The notes under the pieces were generated by a model. That model did not search any database. It was not told where the DNA came from and worked only from the letters and a program-made list of their open reading frames with translations. From Klebsiella grimontii (GTDB lineage Bacteria; Pseudomonadota; Gammaproteobacteria; Enterobacterales; Enterobacteriaceae), in the NCBI RefSeq assembly GCF_900200035.1, contig NZ_FZTC01000015.1, positions 496,001-560,000 on the forward strand: a stretch of DNA of 64,000 bases. Direction: 5' to 3'. Shown here piece after piece: positions 49,920 through 58,361 of the stretch. The position numbers and the translations under genes are program-made. How positions within the stretch are numbered: position 1 is the first letter of the stretch; every line of letters starts with the position of its first letter.

Positions 49920-49979
49920 ATTTTTCATCCCTTATAGAGGCCGGACGGCAGAGCGTCCGGCGGGGTAATAAAGACGTGA

Positions 49980-51035
49980 TTAACTGGTGGCGCCTGCCGC
50001 AGCCAGCTTCTCCTCATGACGACGCATCAGGATGACTTTGTTCTGCAGTTTTTGCTGGAACTGGTCGACGACGACGGCGGTGACGATAACCACGCCCTTA
50101 ATGACCATCTGCCAGAAATCGCTGACCCCCATCATCACCATGCCGTCGGCGAGGAAGACGATGACGAACGCGCCGATGATTGAGCCGGTCACCCGGCCGC
50201 GACCGCCCGCCAGCGCGGTTCCGCCGAGCACGGTGGCGCCGATGGCGTCCATTTCGAACATATTGCCGGTCATCGGGTGTGCGGTTTGCAGCTGGGAGGC
50301 GACGATAAGGCCAACGAACGCCGAGCACAGGCCGGAGAAGGCGTAGACGAAGATTTTTGCCTTAACGATAGGCACGCCGGCCAGACGAGCGGCGGATTCG
50401 TTACCGCCGATGGCGTAGATATAGCGGCCCAGCGGGGTTTTGGTGGTCAGCCAGTAGCCCAGCAGCAGGAAGCCGATCATCAGCCAGATTGGCAGATAAA
50501 TGCCCATCAGCGTCCCGGATCCCAAGGTGGAGAAACCGGTATTACCCAGCGCTTCCATGCCGTTAAGGTTCGGGTAGGTGCTGCCGTCGTTGAACAGCAG
50601 CGCTGAACCCCTGGCGACATACATCATGCCCAGGGTGCAGATAAAGGGCGCGACGCCGAAGCGGGTGATCACCGCGCCGTTCACAAAGCCGACCAGCACG
50701 CCGAAAAGCGCGACGCACAGAATCACTTCCGGCACGTTAAAAAAGATGACGCTGCCGTTCCACAAGGGCAGGCCGTTAGTTAATAGCGCCCCGGCCACCA
50801 TGCCGCAGATGCCGGCCACGGCGCCAACGGAAAGATCGATACCGCCCGTCAGGATAACCAGCGTCATGCCGATGGCCAGCAGGCCGGTGATGGCCACGTG
50901 CTGGGTCATAATCAGCAGGTTAGATGTGGTCAGGAAATTCGGTACCATCACGCTGAAGAACGCGATAACCAGCAGCAGAGCGATGAACGTTCTGGCCTTC
51001 AGCAGGTACATATAAATCATATATTTCTGGTTCAT
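49980..51035 (-). CDS. Sugar ABC permease, RbsC type
   Basis: 351 residues, about ten helices. Family signatures: GMTLVILTGGIDLSVGAV, YAIGGNESAARLAGVPI and GATVLGGTALAGGRG. Forms the channel with the ATPase coded 17 bases upstream. Confidence 0.92.
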   Translation of the reverse strand: MNQKYMIYMYLLKARTFIALLLVIAFFSVMVPNFLTTSNLLIMTQHVAITGLLAIGMTLVILTGGIDLSVGAVAGICGMVAGALLTNGLPLWNGSVIFFNVPEVILCVALFGVLVGFVNGAVITRFGVAPFICTLGMMYVARGSALLFNDGSTYPNLNGMEALGNTGFSTLGSGTLMGIYLPIWLMIGFLLLGYWLTTKTPLGRYIYAIGGNESAARLAGVPIVKAKIFVYAFSGLCSAFVGLIVASQLQTAHPMTGNMFEMDAIGATVLGGTALAGGRGRVTGSIIGAFVIVFLADGMVMMGVSDFWQMVIKGVVIVTAVVVDQFQQKLQNKVILMRRHEEKLAAAGATS

Positions 51036-51052
51036 GATGGGTTCCAGCCTGA

Positions 51053-52597
51053 TTAATCTTGAGGTGTTGAAGCCGCGATTAACTGTTCGCGGGTTACCGC
51101 ATGACGCGGTAAATCGGCGGTAATCCGGCCATCGGCCATCACCAGGATGCGATCCGCCAGCGCCATCACTTCATCCAGCTCCGATGAAGAGAACATCACC
51201 GCCAGACCCTGTTGGGCCATTTTGCCGATCAGGTGATAAACGTCAGTTTTCGCGCCGACATCGATACCGCGAGTGGGCTCGTCGAGAAACACCACCTCCG
51301 GCTTCGTCATCAACGCTTTGCCAAGCACCACTTTCTGTTGGTTGCCGCCGCTGAGCGAGGTGATGGGCAGCTCGGGGTCGCTGACCTTGATCGCCAGTTC
51401 GCGAATCATCTCTTTGACGCAGGCGATTTCTTTCTGCGGATTCAGCCACTTCCACGCCCGGCGAAAGCCCTGCAGGCTGAAATCAGAGAGGGTCATATTC
51501 GATTGAATCGACATCATCTGCACCACGCCTTCGCCCTGACGGTCTTCGGGCACCAGCGCCAGCCCTTTTTTCAGCCGCGCCTGGAACGGCGCCTTGTCGA
51601 TATTTTCGCCGTTGAGATGGACGTTCCCGCCCTGGCAGGGCATCAGACCGACCAGGCCTTTAAACAGCTCCGTGCGCCCGGCGCCGAGCAGGCCATAGAT
51701 GCCGATCACCTCTCCCTTACTTAAGGTAAAGGTCACATCGTTGAGCTTATAGCCGCCGCTGGAATGAAGCGCCGTCAGACCTTCAACCGCAAGTACCGCT
51801 TCGCCTTTCGGCGCCGGCCGGTAGTCGAAATGTTTTTTCTTATCGCCGACCATCTGTTCGATAATCCACGGAATACTGGCGTCGCTGACCTCGCGCTCGC
51901 TGATAAAGCGTCCGTCGCGGAAAATGGTGATGTGGTCGCCAATTTCCATCAGCTCTTCCAGACGGTGGGAAATATAGATAATGGTGACGCCGCGGCGTTT
52001 AAGTTGTTCAATGACGTTAAACAGGATTTTGACTTCCGACTGGCTGAGCGCGGAAGTGGGTTCATCCATAATTAATACCCGGGTGTCTTTTGAAAGCGCG
52101 CGCGCAATTTCCACCAGCTGCTGATGGCCGATGCCTAATTCGCCGAGCTGGGTGTAGGGATCGACATCAAGTTCCAGCCTTTCCAGTAATGATTTGGCTA
52201 ACTCATATTGATATTTTTCGTTAATCTTCCCTTTTTGAAAGAATTCGTTAGCCATAAAAATATTATCCATGACGTTCATATTTGGGAATAAATTTAATTC
52301 CTGAAATATGATGCTGATTCCCTGCTTTTCAGCCTGGTGCGTCGAGCTAAGGGTCACCGGCGCGCCATCAAGAATAATTTGACCGGAGGAGGGTGTTTCA
52401 ACGCCAGCAAGCATTTTCATCATGGTGGATTTACCCGCACCATTTTCACCGATCAGAACGTTTACTTTATTTCGATAGACCCGGTAATTCACGTTATCTA
52501 AGGCGACAACCCCCGGATAAACGCGAGATAATTCGCGGGTTTCGATAATAACTTCAGAGTCGACTGGTTGGGAATTGACGAGTTCTTGCCGCTGCAT
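51053..52597 (-). CDS. Sugar ABC ATPase, RbsA type (double domain)
   Basis: 514 residues with two ATPase domains. First: Walker A GENGAGKSTMMKML, signature LGIGHQQLVEIARAL, Walker B VLIMDEPTSALS. Second: GLLGAGRTELFKGL, SLSGGNQQKVVLGKAL, VVFLDEPTRGIDVG. ATG at 52597 has GGGAGGAC upstream and follows the lipoprotein stop by one base. Confidence 0.93.
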   Translation of the reverse strand: MQRQELVNSQPVDSEVIIETRELSRVYPGVVALDNVNYRVYRNKVNVLIGENGAGKSTMMKMLAGVETPSSGQIILDGAPVTLSSTHQAEKQGISIIFQELNLFPNMNVMDNIFMANEFFQKGKINEKYQYELAKSLLERLELDVDPYTQLGELGIGHQQLVEIARALSKDTRVLIMDEPTSALSQSEVKILFNVIEQLKRRGVTIIYISHRLEELMEIGDHITIFRDGRFISEREVSDASIPWIIEQMVGDKKKHFDYRPAPKGEAVLAVEGLTALHSSGGYKLNDVTFTLSKGEVIGIYGLLGAGRTELFKGLVGLMPCQGGNVHLNGENIDKAPFQARLKKGLALVPEDRQGEGVVQMMSIQSNMTLSDFSLQGFRRAWKWLNPQKEIACVKEMIRELAIKVSDPELPITSLSGGNQQKVVLGKALMTKPEVVFLDEPTRGIDVGAKTDVYHLIGKMAQQGLAVMFSSSELDEVMALADRILVMADGRITADLPRHAVTREQLIAASTPQD

Positions 52598-52598
52598 G

Positions 52599-53219
52599 TT
52601 ATTGTCCTCCCAAACGAACAATTTTTGCTGGCGTAATATCAGGAATGTTCTGTGGAATATCCCAGGCCGAGAATACGCCGTACACCTGGACTGCTTCACC
52701 GGTTTTCACCTGCGCCGTCTGGATCATTTTTACCGCGTGTTCGTTAATCTTCCGGCTATATTCGCCAAACAGCACCTGATCGTTAAAGTCCTGATAGCTG
52801 GCGCCCTGATAGCCGTCGCGTAATAATGTGCCGCGCAGCGTCGGGCCAATTTGCACCACCACGTTGCCGCCGCGGGTATCCTCAATCGTCATTTTTCCGC
52901 TGCGCGAGGCGGAATCAATTTTGCTGATATTGCCTTCGACTTTGACGTAAAACACGCACGGGTTTTCGTCCTGAGCGCGATAGCCTAACGCTTTGCAGGC
53001 GCTATCAATATCTTTCGCCGCGCGCAGGGCGGTCATCAGCTCGGCGACGGGGCGAGCTTTAGCCACAACCTGGGGAACCAGCTGGTCTTGCCATGTCCGA
53101 TCGATATCCGCCATATGCGGATTGGGCGGAGATTTAAGATCGGCCAGTTCCTGCTGAGAGACGATACGACAGCCTCCGAGCGCGAGAACGACCAGCATCA
53201 GCGAGATTTTTTTATACAT
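52599..53219 (-). CDS. DUF2291 lipoprotein
   Basis: 206 residues. The signal ends in the lipobox LGGC at residues 14-17, so the protein is lipid-anchored, facing the periplasm. DUF2291 proteins recur beside ribose-type sugar ABC importers and may help the binding protein, but no function is established. CAGGAG precedes the ATG. It lies between the binding protein and ATPase genes. Confidence 0.85.
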   Translation of the reverse strand: MYKKISLMLVVLALGGCRIVSQQELADLKSPPNPHMADIDRTWQDQLVPQVVAKARPVAELMTALRAAKDIDSACKALGYRAQDENPCVFYVKVEGNISKIDSASRSGKMTIEDTRGGNVVVQIGPTLRGTLLRDGYQGASYQDFNDQVLFGEYSRKINEHAVKMIQTAQVKTGEAVQVYGVFSAWDIPQNIPDITPAKIVRLGGQ

Positions 53220-53262
53220 AATACGCTCCTGTGCGCCCCGCAAGGGGCGCAACAACCCGAAA

Positions 53263-54198
53263 TCAGGATTTGATATTGAAGTCCTGCACTTTGTCTGCAT
53301 TGTCCTGAGTAATCAGAATTCCGCGGAACATCACGCGCTGCTTGGCCGGTTTTTCGCCTTTTTGCAGGTAGTTATCGAGGTCGGTCACCCCTTGAGCGGC
53401 GATGGCCTGCGCCTGAAGCATCACGGTGGCCTGCAGGGTGCCGGCTTTGACCGCGTCGCGTTCATCGTTGCTGCCATCGATACCGACCACCACCACGTCG
53501 TTGCGATTCGCCGCTTTCAGTGCGGCAATGGCGCCGAGGGCGACGGGACCGTTGCCGCAAATCACGCCTTTAACGTCGGGATGCGCCTGCAGAATACTGT
53601 CCATAATGCGTTTGCCGTCGATTAAGGTGCCTTTCGCGTCCTGTTTAGCGACGCTGACCATATCCGGGTACTGGTCAATCACCTGGTGGAATGATTTAGA
53701 GCGGGTCACGCAGTTATTATCCGCAAGGTTACAGGTCAGCTCGGCGTATTTTCCTTTCTCGGCCATTTTCTCGACAAATACGTTGGCGACTTCAGAACCG
53801 GCCTGGAAGTTATTATGGGTAATTTGCTCCAGCGCAATATCATCGACAGGAATTTCGCGGTTGATTAAAACCACCGGAATACCCGCTTTCTTCGCTTTTT
53901 CAATGGCGGCGACGCTGGCGGTGGAGTCGGCGTTATCCAGAATAATGCCCTGAACTTTTTTACCGATGGCGGTATCGATCAGCTCATTCTGTTTTTTGAC
54001 ATCTTCGCCATGCGACAAAATGGTGGTTTGATATCCCAGCTCTTTGGCTTTCTCGCTGGCGCCCTTGGCTTCAGAGGCGTAATAGGGGTTATCCAGCGAG
54101 TTTACCATGATCATGATGGTGCCTTTTTCTGCCGCCTGGGCAGCGAAAGAAAAGGCGGTCAGGGTAGCAGCGGTTAAAAGCGTTAAACGTAATTTCAT
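53263..54198 (-). CDS. Sugar ABC binding protein, RbsB type
   Basis: 311 residues, periplasmic. Signal peptide ends FAAQA. Family marks: NPYYASEAKGASEKAKELGY, DNADSTASVAAIEKAKKAGIPVVLINRE (in two lobes), NGPVALGAIAALKAA and VGIDGSNDERDAVKAG. A Cys pair in ELTCNLADNNCVTRSK may form a disulfide near the ligand site. Ligand unknown. Confidence 0.92.
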   Translation of the reverse strand: MKLRLTLLTAATLTAFSFAAQAAEKGTIMIMVNSLDNPYYASEAKGASEKAKELGYQTTILSHGEDVKKQNELIDTAIGKKVQGIILDNADSTASVAAIEKAKKAGIPVVLINREIPVDDIALEQITHNNFQAGSEVANVFVEKMAEKGKYAELTCNLADNNCVTRSKSFHQVIDQYPDMVSVAKQDAKGTLIDGKRIMDSILQAHPDVKGVICGNGPVALGAIAALKAANRNDVVVVGIDGSNDERDAVKAGTLQATVMLQAQAIAAQGVTDLDNYLQKGEKPAKQRVMFRGILITQDNADKVQDFNIKS

Positions 54199-54331
54199 GA
54201 CAATTTTCTCTCTTGGTTGTTATTGTCGGGTACGGTGAAACAACGTAAGGCCTGTAAATCAAATTTATGGGCCGGGGGTCTCCTTTTGTTGATGAGTAAG
54301 GTGCGTCACGCGTTCGATTCCCTGGTGGGCG

Positions 54332-55852
54332 TCAGGCGGACGTTGCCGGTTTCCATAATGTTCTGTTCACCGCATGGCGCCACTCCTGCCATCTTTTCTG
54401 CAGGCGCTGGTGGCGGGCCATATCGGGGATAAATTCGCTGTGTTCAGTTAAAAACGCTTTCAGGTCGGTCACCGATCCGGGATTCAGGGCTTTGCGCGCG
54501 AGCAGGGCCGCGCCAATCGCCGACAGCTCGGCAACGTCACTGCGCATCACCGGACAGCCGAGCAGGTCAGCCTGATACTGCATTAACCAGTCATTTTTGG
54601 TTGGGCCGCCGTCGACCATCAGCGCCGTCAAGTGGAAGTCGTCCTGCTGGCGCATCGCCACCACGACATCGGCGATTTGATAGGTAATGGATTCCAGCGC
54701 GGCGCGAATCAGATGGGCGCGCTTGACGCCGCGGCTCAGGCCGCAAATCACGCCGCGGGCGCTGTCATCCCACCACGGGGCGCCCAGGCCGGTTAACGCC
54801 GGCACAAAATAGACGCCCAGCGTGGAGTCCACGGAGGCGGGCAGGGTGTTGAGTTCATGCGCCAGTTCGGCATCGGAAAGTTCGCTCAAGCCGGTGCTGT
54901 CCGCCATCCACGCTACGGCATCGCCGGTATGCGGAATATTACCTTCGAGTCCGTAAGTGATGCTGTCGCCGTCGTGCCAGGCGATGGTGGTGGCCAGCGC
55001 GTCGATATCGCACTGTGCGGATTTTACCGGCGCCATCACCGATGACCCCGTACCGTAGGTGGCCTTAACGCAGCCGAGTTCGCCCAGCGCGTGACCAAAC
55101 AGCGCGGCGTGGGAATCTCCGACCATCGCCATCACCGGAATACCGTCAGGGATAGCGTTCAACCCCCGGGTATAGCCAAACAATCCGCTGGAGGGTTTAA
55201 TCTCCGGCAGCGCGGCGCGCGGGATCTGGAACAGCGCCAGCATGTCGTCGTCCCACTGGCCGGTTTGCAGGTTCAGCAGCTGGGTACGCGCGGCATTGGA
55301 GTAATCGCAGGAGAACGCATCGCCCTGGGTTAAGTTCCACAGCAGCCAGCTGTCGATAGTGCCGAGGCAGATTTCTCCGCGCTCAGCCAGCGCGCGCCCC
55401 TCAGGAAGGGATTCCAGCAGCCAGCGCATTTTCGAGGCCGAAAACAGAGGCGCGATCGGCAGGCCGGTCACGGCCTTGATTTGCTGCTCTTTATCGCTGT
55501 GGCGCAGTTCATCGCAAAACGCGGCGCTGCGGCTGCACTGCCAGGTGATCGCGGCGTTGATTGGCTTACCGCTCTGGCGATACCAGCCGATCGCGGTCTC
55601 GCGCTGGTTGCTAATGGCTAATGCCGCGACGTTTTCTGCGCCAACGTGCGCTACCGCTTTCGCGATAACCTCCAGCGAAGCGTCAACCAGGACTTCTCCC
55701 GACTGCTCGACCCAGCCTTCACGCGGCGTTTGGATCGCCAGCGGCTGAGAGAATTTCACCACGACCTGGCCGCGGCTATCGAGTACGACGGCTTTGGCAT
55801 TGGTGGTGCCTTCATCCAGCGCAATGATGAACTCTTTACGTGTTGCCTGCAT
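54332..55852 (-). CDS. FGGY-family carbohydrate kinase
   Basis: 506 residues, glycerol-kinase-like. ATP site ALDEGTTNAKAVV at the N-terminus, ISNQRETAIGWYR, TWQCSRSA, SWLLWNLT, TYGTGSSVM and the C-terminal DGGPTKNDWLMQ. It phosphorylates a ketose or polyol; D-apulose, erythritol or xylulose-like substrates are all possible. CAGGAGA precedes the ATG. First gene of the minus-strand operon; the binding protein gene follows after 133 bases. Confidence 0.88.
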   Translation of the reverse strand: MQATRKEFIIALDEGTTNAKAVVLDSRGQVVVKFSQPLAIQTPREGWVEQSGEVLVDASLEVIAKAVAHVGAENVAALAISNQRETAIGWYRQSGKPINAAITWQCSRSAAFCDELRHSDKEQQIKAVTGLPIAPLFSASKMRWLLESLPEGRALAERGEICLGTIDSWLLWNLTQGDAFSCDYSNAARTQLLNLQTGQWDDDMLALFQIPRAALPEIKPSSGLFGYTRGLNAIPDGIPVMAMVGDSHAALFGHALGELGCVKATYGTGSSVMAPVKSAQCDIDALATTIAWHDGDSITYGLEGNIPHTGDAVAWMADSTGLSELSDAELAHELNTLPASVDSTLGVYFVPALTGLGAPWWDDSARGVICGLSRGVKRAHLIRAALESITYQIADVVVAMRQQDDFHLTALMVDGGPTKNDWLMQYQADLLGCPVMRSDVAELSAIGAALLARKALNPGSVTDLKAFLTEHSEFIPDMARHQRLQKRWQEWRHAVNRTLWKPATSA

Positions 55853-55966
55853 TAGGTAGTCTCCTGAGTCACACTTCGTCCTGGCGCGGAGGGGGAAGGT
55901 AGGCACTCCTCTTGATCGCATTGCTTCTTAGCAGGCCATGATGTGACAATTCGTTTTCACTTTTTT

Positions 55967-55995
55967 AATCACTGAATATATATTCGATAGTGATT
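55967..55995. promoter_or_regulatory. Candidate SorC-type operator, copy 1
   Basis: The 12-bp palindrome GAATATATATTC (55974-55985) is flanked by AATCACT (55967-55973) and AGTGATT (55989-55995). It is 115 bases before the kinase start. The same 12-mer is at 57336-57347, across the regulator gene. Confidence 0.65.
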
Positions 55996-56215
55996 ATTTA
56001 TTTGATACCTTAGCCAGAAACTTCCCGTCGGGCTACTGGAAAAGTTATCAATTGTGCTGGCAATCACACTTATCCGATCGGCGAAGCGTTCAGGTACGGA
56101 TGGGGAATGAGGTGATTTTAAGGTTTTATGTTATTGAAATATAATGTTTTATTTGCGTTACCTTTACGCTTCGGAGAAAGCGTAAAGGTTGTGGGAAAGC
56201 GTTTGAGTGAGGAAA
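55996..56215. other. Gap between kinase promoter and regulator 3' end
   Basis: No gene seen. Near the regulator end is a perfect 11-bp hairpin CCTTTACGCTT / AAGCGTAAAGG (56161-56188) with loop CGGAGA. It lies 28 bases after the regulator stop and probably ends that transcript, though the T run is poor. Confidence 0.55.
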
Positions 56216-57166
56216 TTAACCGGCAATCAGCAGTCTGGCCGTTGGGTAATCGGTGATCAGAACATCGATATAACCGCCCGAAAGCGCGCCTTTGATAGCC
56301 GCGACCTTCTCGCTGCCACCGGCAAGGGCCACCACATTAGGACACTTTTTCACCTTCTCCAGCGCCATGCCGATCACAGGATCTTCATCATCGCGTAACA
56401 CCGCTCTGCCGTTTTTATCGTAGTAGTGCAGGCAGATGTCGCCCACGGCGCCGCGTTCCGCCAGCACCTGGAGCATATCTTCGTGATAGTAGTTACCGGA
56501 AGTTTTGAGCAGCTGCGAAGGCTCAAGGATGCCAATGCCGACGATGGCGATATCGACTTCATCGAAGCGGGCAATGACGTCGGCGACATCTTTGCTGGCC
56601 ACGAGGCGATTTTTCTCCTCAGTGGAGCCTTCAATGCTCTGGGAAGGCAGTAGCCAGGCTTCGCAGTTCAGATGCTGCGCCAGAGTCTGGGTGAGGATAG
56701 TCGCCTGCACGTTACCATTTGGGCCCACGCCGCCGAGCAGTTGAATCACGCCGTTGGCCTTCAGGTTTTGCGCGTGGACCTCATCAACCATTGCGCGGAT
56801 AGTCGAACTCCACGAAGAGACGCCAATCAGATCTTTTGGTCTTAATCGCGTTTCGAGATAGTGGGCGGCGGCGGAACCGATGGCGCGCTTGATGGTGTGA
56901 TCGCTGGCGTCTTCTTCGGTATCCACGACGATGGCTTGCTTAATTCCGTAGCGATCCTCGAGGCCCTTTTCAAGATTGAGGAAAATATTCGATGGCTGAA
57001 CAACGCTGATTTTGACCACGCCCTCTTTTTGGCAGCGGGCGATCGCTCGGGAGATAAATGACTGAGAAAGGGAGAGAATTTGAGCAATATCGGACTGCTT
57101 TCGTCCTTCGAGATAGTAGAGCGTGGCAATCTTAACTAATAGCCGTTGTTCATCCTGCTTAGCCAT
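56216..57166 (-). CDS. SorC/DeoR-type sugar-responsive regulator
   Basis: 316 residues. N-terminal HTH (residues about 8-55: LYYLEGRKQSDIAQILSLSQ, SFISRAIARCQKEG), then the sugar-binding domain of the SorC family (GVSSWSSTIRAMVDEV, LLGGVGPNGN, ALAGGSEKVAAIKGAL). Effectors of this family are usually sugar phosphates. It sits between the kinase-transport operon and the transketolase genes, with a shared palindrome on both sides, and so probably controls both. Confidence 0.88.
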   Translation of the reverse strand: MAKQDEQRLLVKIATLYYLEGRKQSDIAQILSLSQSFISRAIARCQKEGVVKISVVQPSNIFLNLEKGLEDRYGIKQAIVVDTEEDASDHTIKRAIGSAAAHYLETRLRPKDLIGVSSWSSTIRAMVDEVHAQNLKANGVIQLLGGVGPNGNVQATILTQTLAQHLNCEAWLLPSQSIEGSTEEKNRLVASKDVADVIARFDEVDIAIVGIGILEPSQLLKTSGNYYHEDMLQVLAERGAVGDICLHYYDKNGRAVLRDDEDPVIGMALEKVKKCPNVVALAGGSEKVAAIKGALSGGYIDVLITDYPTARLLIAG

Positions 57167-57530
57167 ATATTTCCCCGAAAATCATTTACGTGCAGCCATT
57201 ATCTTAGAGCTCATTATCATACGCGAAAAGAAAAGACAGTTAAGTGTGATGGATATCTAACTTTCGCCAATCCTCAAAATCAGCTATGGACAAAAACAGA
57301 ACAGTAGCCGCATAATTGAATAAAGAGTCGATATTGAATATATATTCATAGCGATTTCAGGTCAACTGAAAAGTGCCCGGGTGACGTCACGCCCGGTGGT
57401 AAGGAGGCAGAATGTTCCTGAGTATGATGCAGCGGCGTAAGCCTTACGATGCGTTGCCTGGGGATGTCTGGTTTTTTTAGTCCCTGACGGAATAAATATT
57501 CCAAGTTGAAAATAAATTCAGAGGTATTAA
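57167..57530 (+). promoter_or_regulatory. Control region between regulator and transketolase genes
   Basis: Contains operator-like GAATATATATTC (57336-57347), the palindrome GTGACGTCAC (57381-57390, also at 21126-21135), and a short reading frame at 57412-57480. Both divergent promoters should lie here. Confidence 0.6.
57412..57480 (+). CDS. Possible 22-residue leader peptide
   Basis: Reads MFLSMMQRRKPYDALPGDVW followed by FF and stop. AAGGAGG (57401-57407), almost the full anti-Shine-Dalgarno match, is four bases before the ATG. Its mRNA can fold: GCAGCG...CGTTGC with inner CGTAA...TTACG (57429-57457), and seven T (57472-57478) come 14 bases later. It ends 50 bases before the transketolase start. 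A regulatory leader is possible; no precedent known to me. Confidence 0.4.
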   Translation: MFLSMMQRRKPYDALPGDVWFF

Positions 57531-58361
57531 ATGAATCCCTATAGCTATGATGTCCAGGCACTCGAGCGCAAAGCCCGCGCCGTACGTCGCCATATCGTCA
57601 GATTGAACGCCAACAGCCCTGCGGGTGGGCACACCGGCGCCGACCTGTCGCAGGTTGAACTGCTCACCGCGCTCTATTTCCGCATTCTGAACGTCGCGCC
57701 GGAGCGCCTTGCTGATGACCAGCGCGATATCTACATCCAGTCGAAAGGCCATGCGGTGGGCTGCTACTACTGCGTGCTGGCCGAGGCGGGCTTCTTCCCG
57801 GTTGACTGGCTGGACACCTATCAGCATGCCAATTCCCATCTTCCCGGTCACCCGGTTCGTCAGAAAACGCCGGGCATTGAGCTCAACACCGGCGCGCTGG
57901 GCCACGGTTTGCCTGTTGCGGTGGGGCTGGCGCTGGCGGCAAAAAAAAGCAACAGCACCCGCCGCATCTTTTTAATTACCGGCGATGGCGAACTGGCGGA
58001 GGGCAGTAACTGGGAAGCGGCGCTGGCCGCGGCGCACTACGGCCTTGATAACCTGATCATTATTAATGACAAGAACAATCTCCAGCTGGCGGGCCCGACG
58101 CGCGAAATTATGAATACCGATCCGCTGGCCGACAAATGGAAGGCCTTCGGGATGACGGTCACCGAATGTCAGGGCAACGACATGGCCTCGGTTGTCGCGA
58201 CCCTGGAAGGGCTGCAGCAGGAAGGTAAACCGAACGTCGTTATCGCCAACACCACCAAAGGCGCCGGTATTTCCTTTATTCAGGGGCGCCCGGAGTGGCA
58301 CCACCGGGTACCGAAAGGCGAAGAGATTGCACTGGCACTGGAGGAACTGAAAGATGAGTAA
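57531..58361 (+). CDS. Transketolase N-terminal subunit
   Basis: 276 residues. Thiamine diphosphate site GDGELAEGSNWEAALAA from Gly151, ending NDKNNLQ; SPAGGHTGADLSQVELL near the N-terminus and GHAVGCYYCVLAEAG are typical. It represents the first half of a normal transketolase and needs the next gene product to be active. Split transketolases act in special sugar routes, such as D-apulose-4-phosphate and sulfosugar pathways. Eight-base overlap with the next gene. Confidence 0.92.
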   Translation: MNPYSYDVQALERKARAVRRHIVRLNANSPAGGHTGADLSQVELLTALYFRILNVAPERLADDQRDIYIQSKGHAVGCYYCVLAEAGFFPVDWLDTYQHANSHLPGHPVRQKTPGIELNTGALGHGLPVAVGLALAAKKSNSTRRIFLITGDGELAEGSNWEAALAAAHYGLDNLIIINDKNNLQLAGPTREIMNTDPLADKWKAFGMTVTECQGNDMASVVATLEGLQQEGKPNVVIANTTKGAGISFIQGRPEWHHRVPKGEEIALALEELKDE

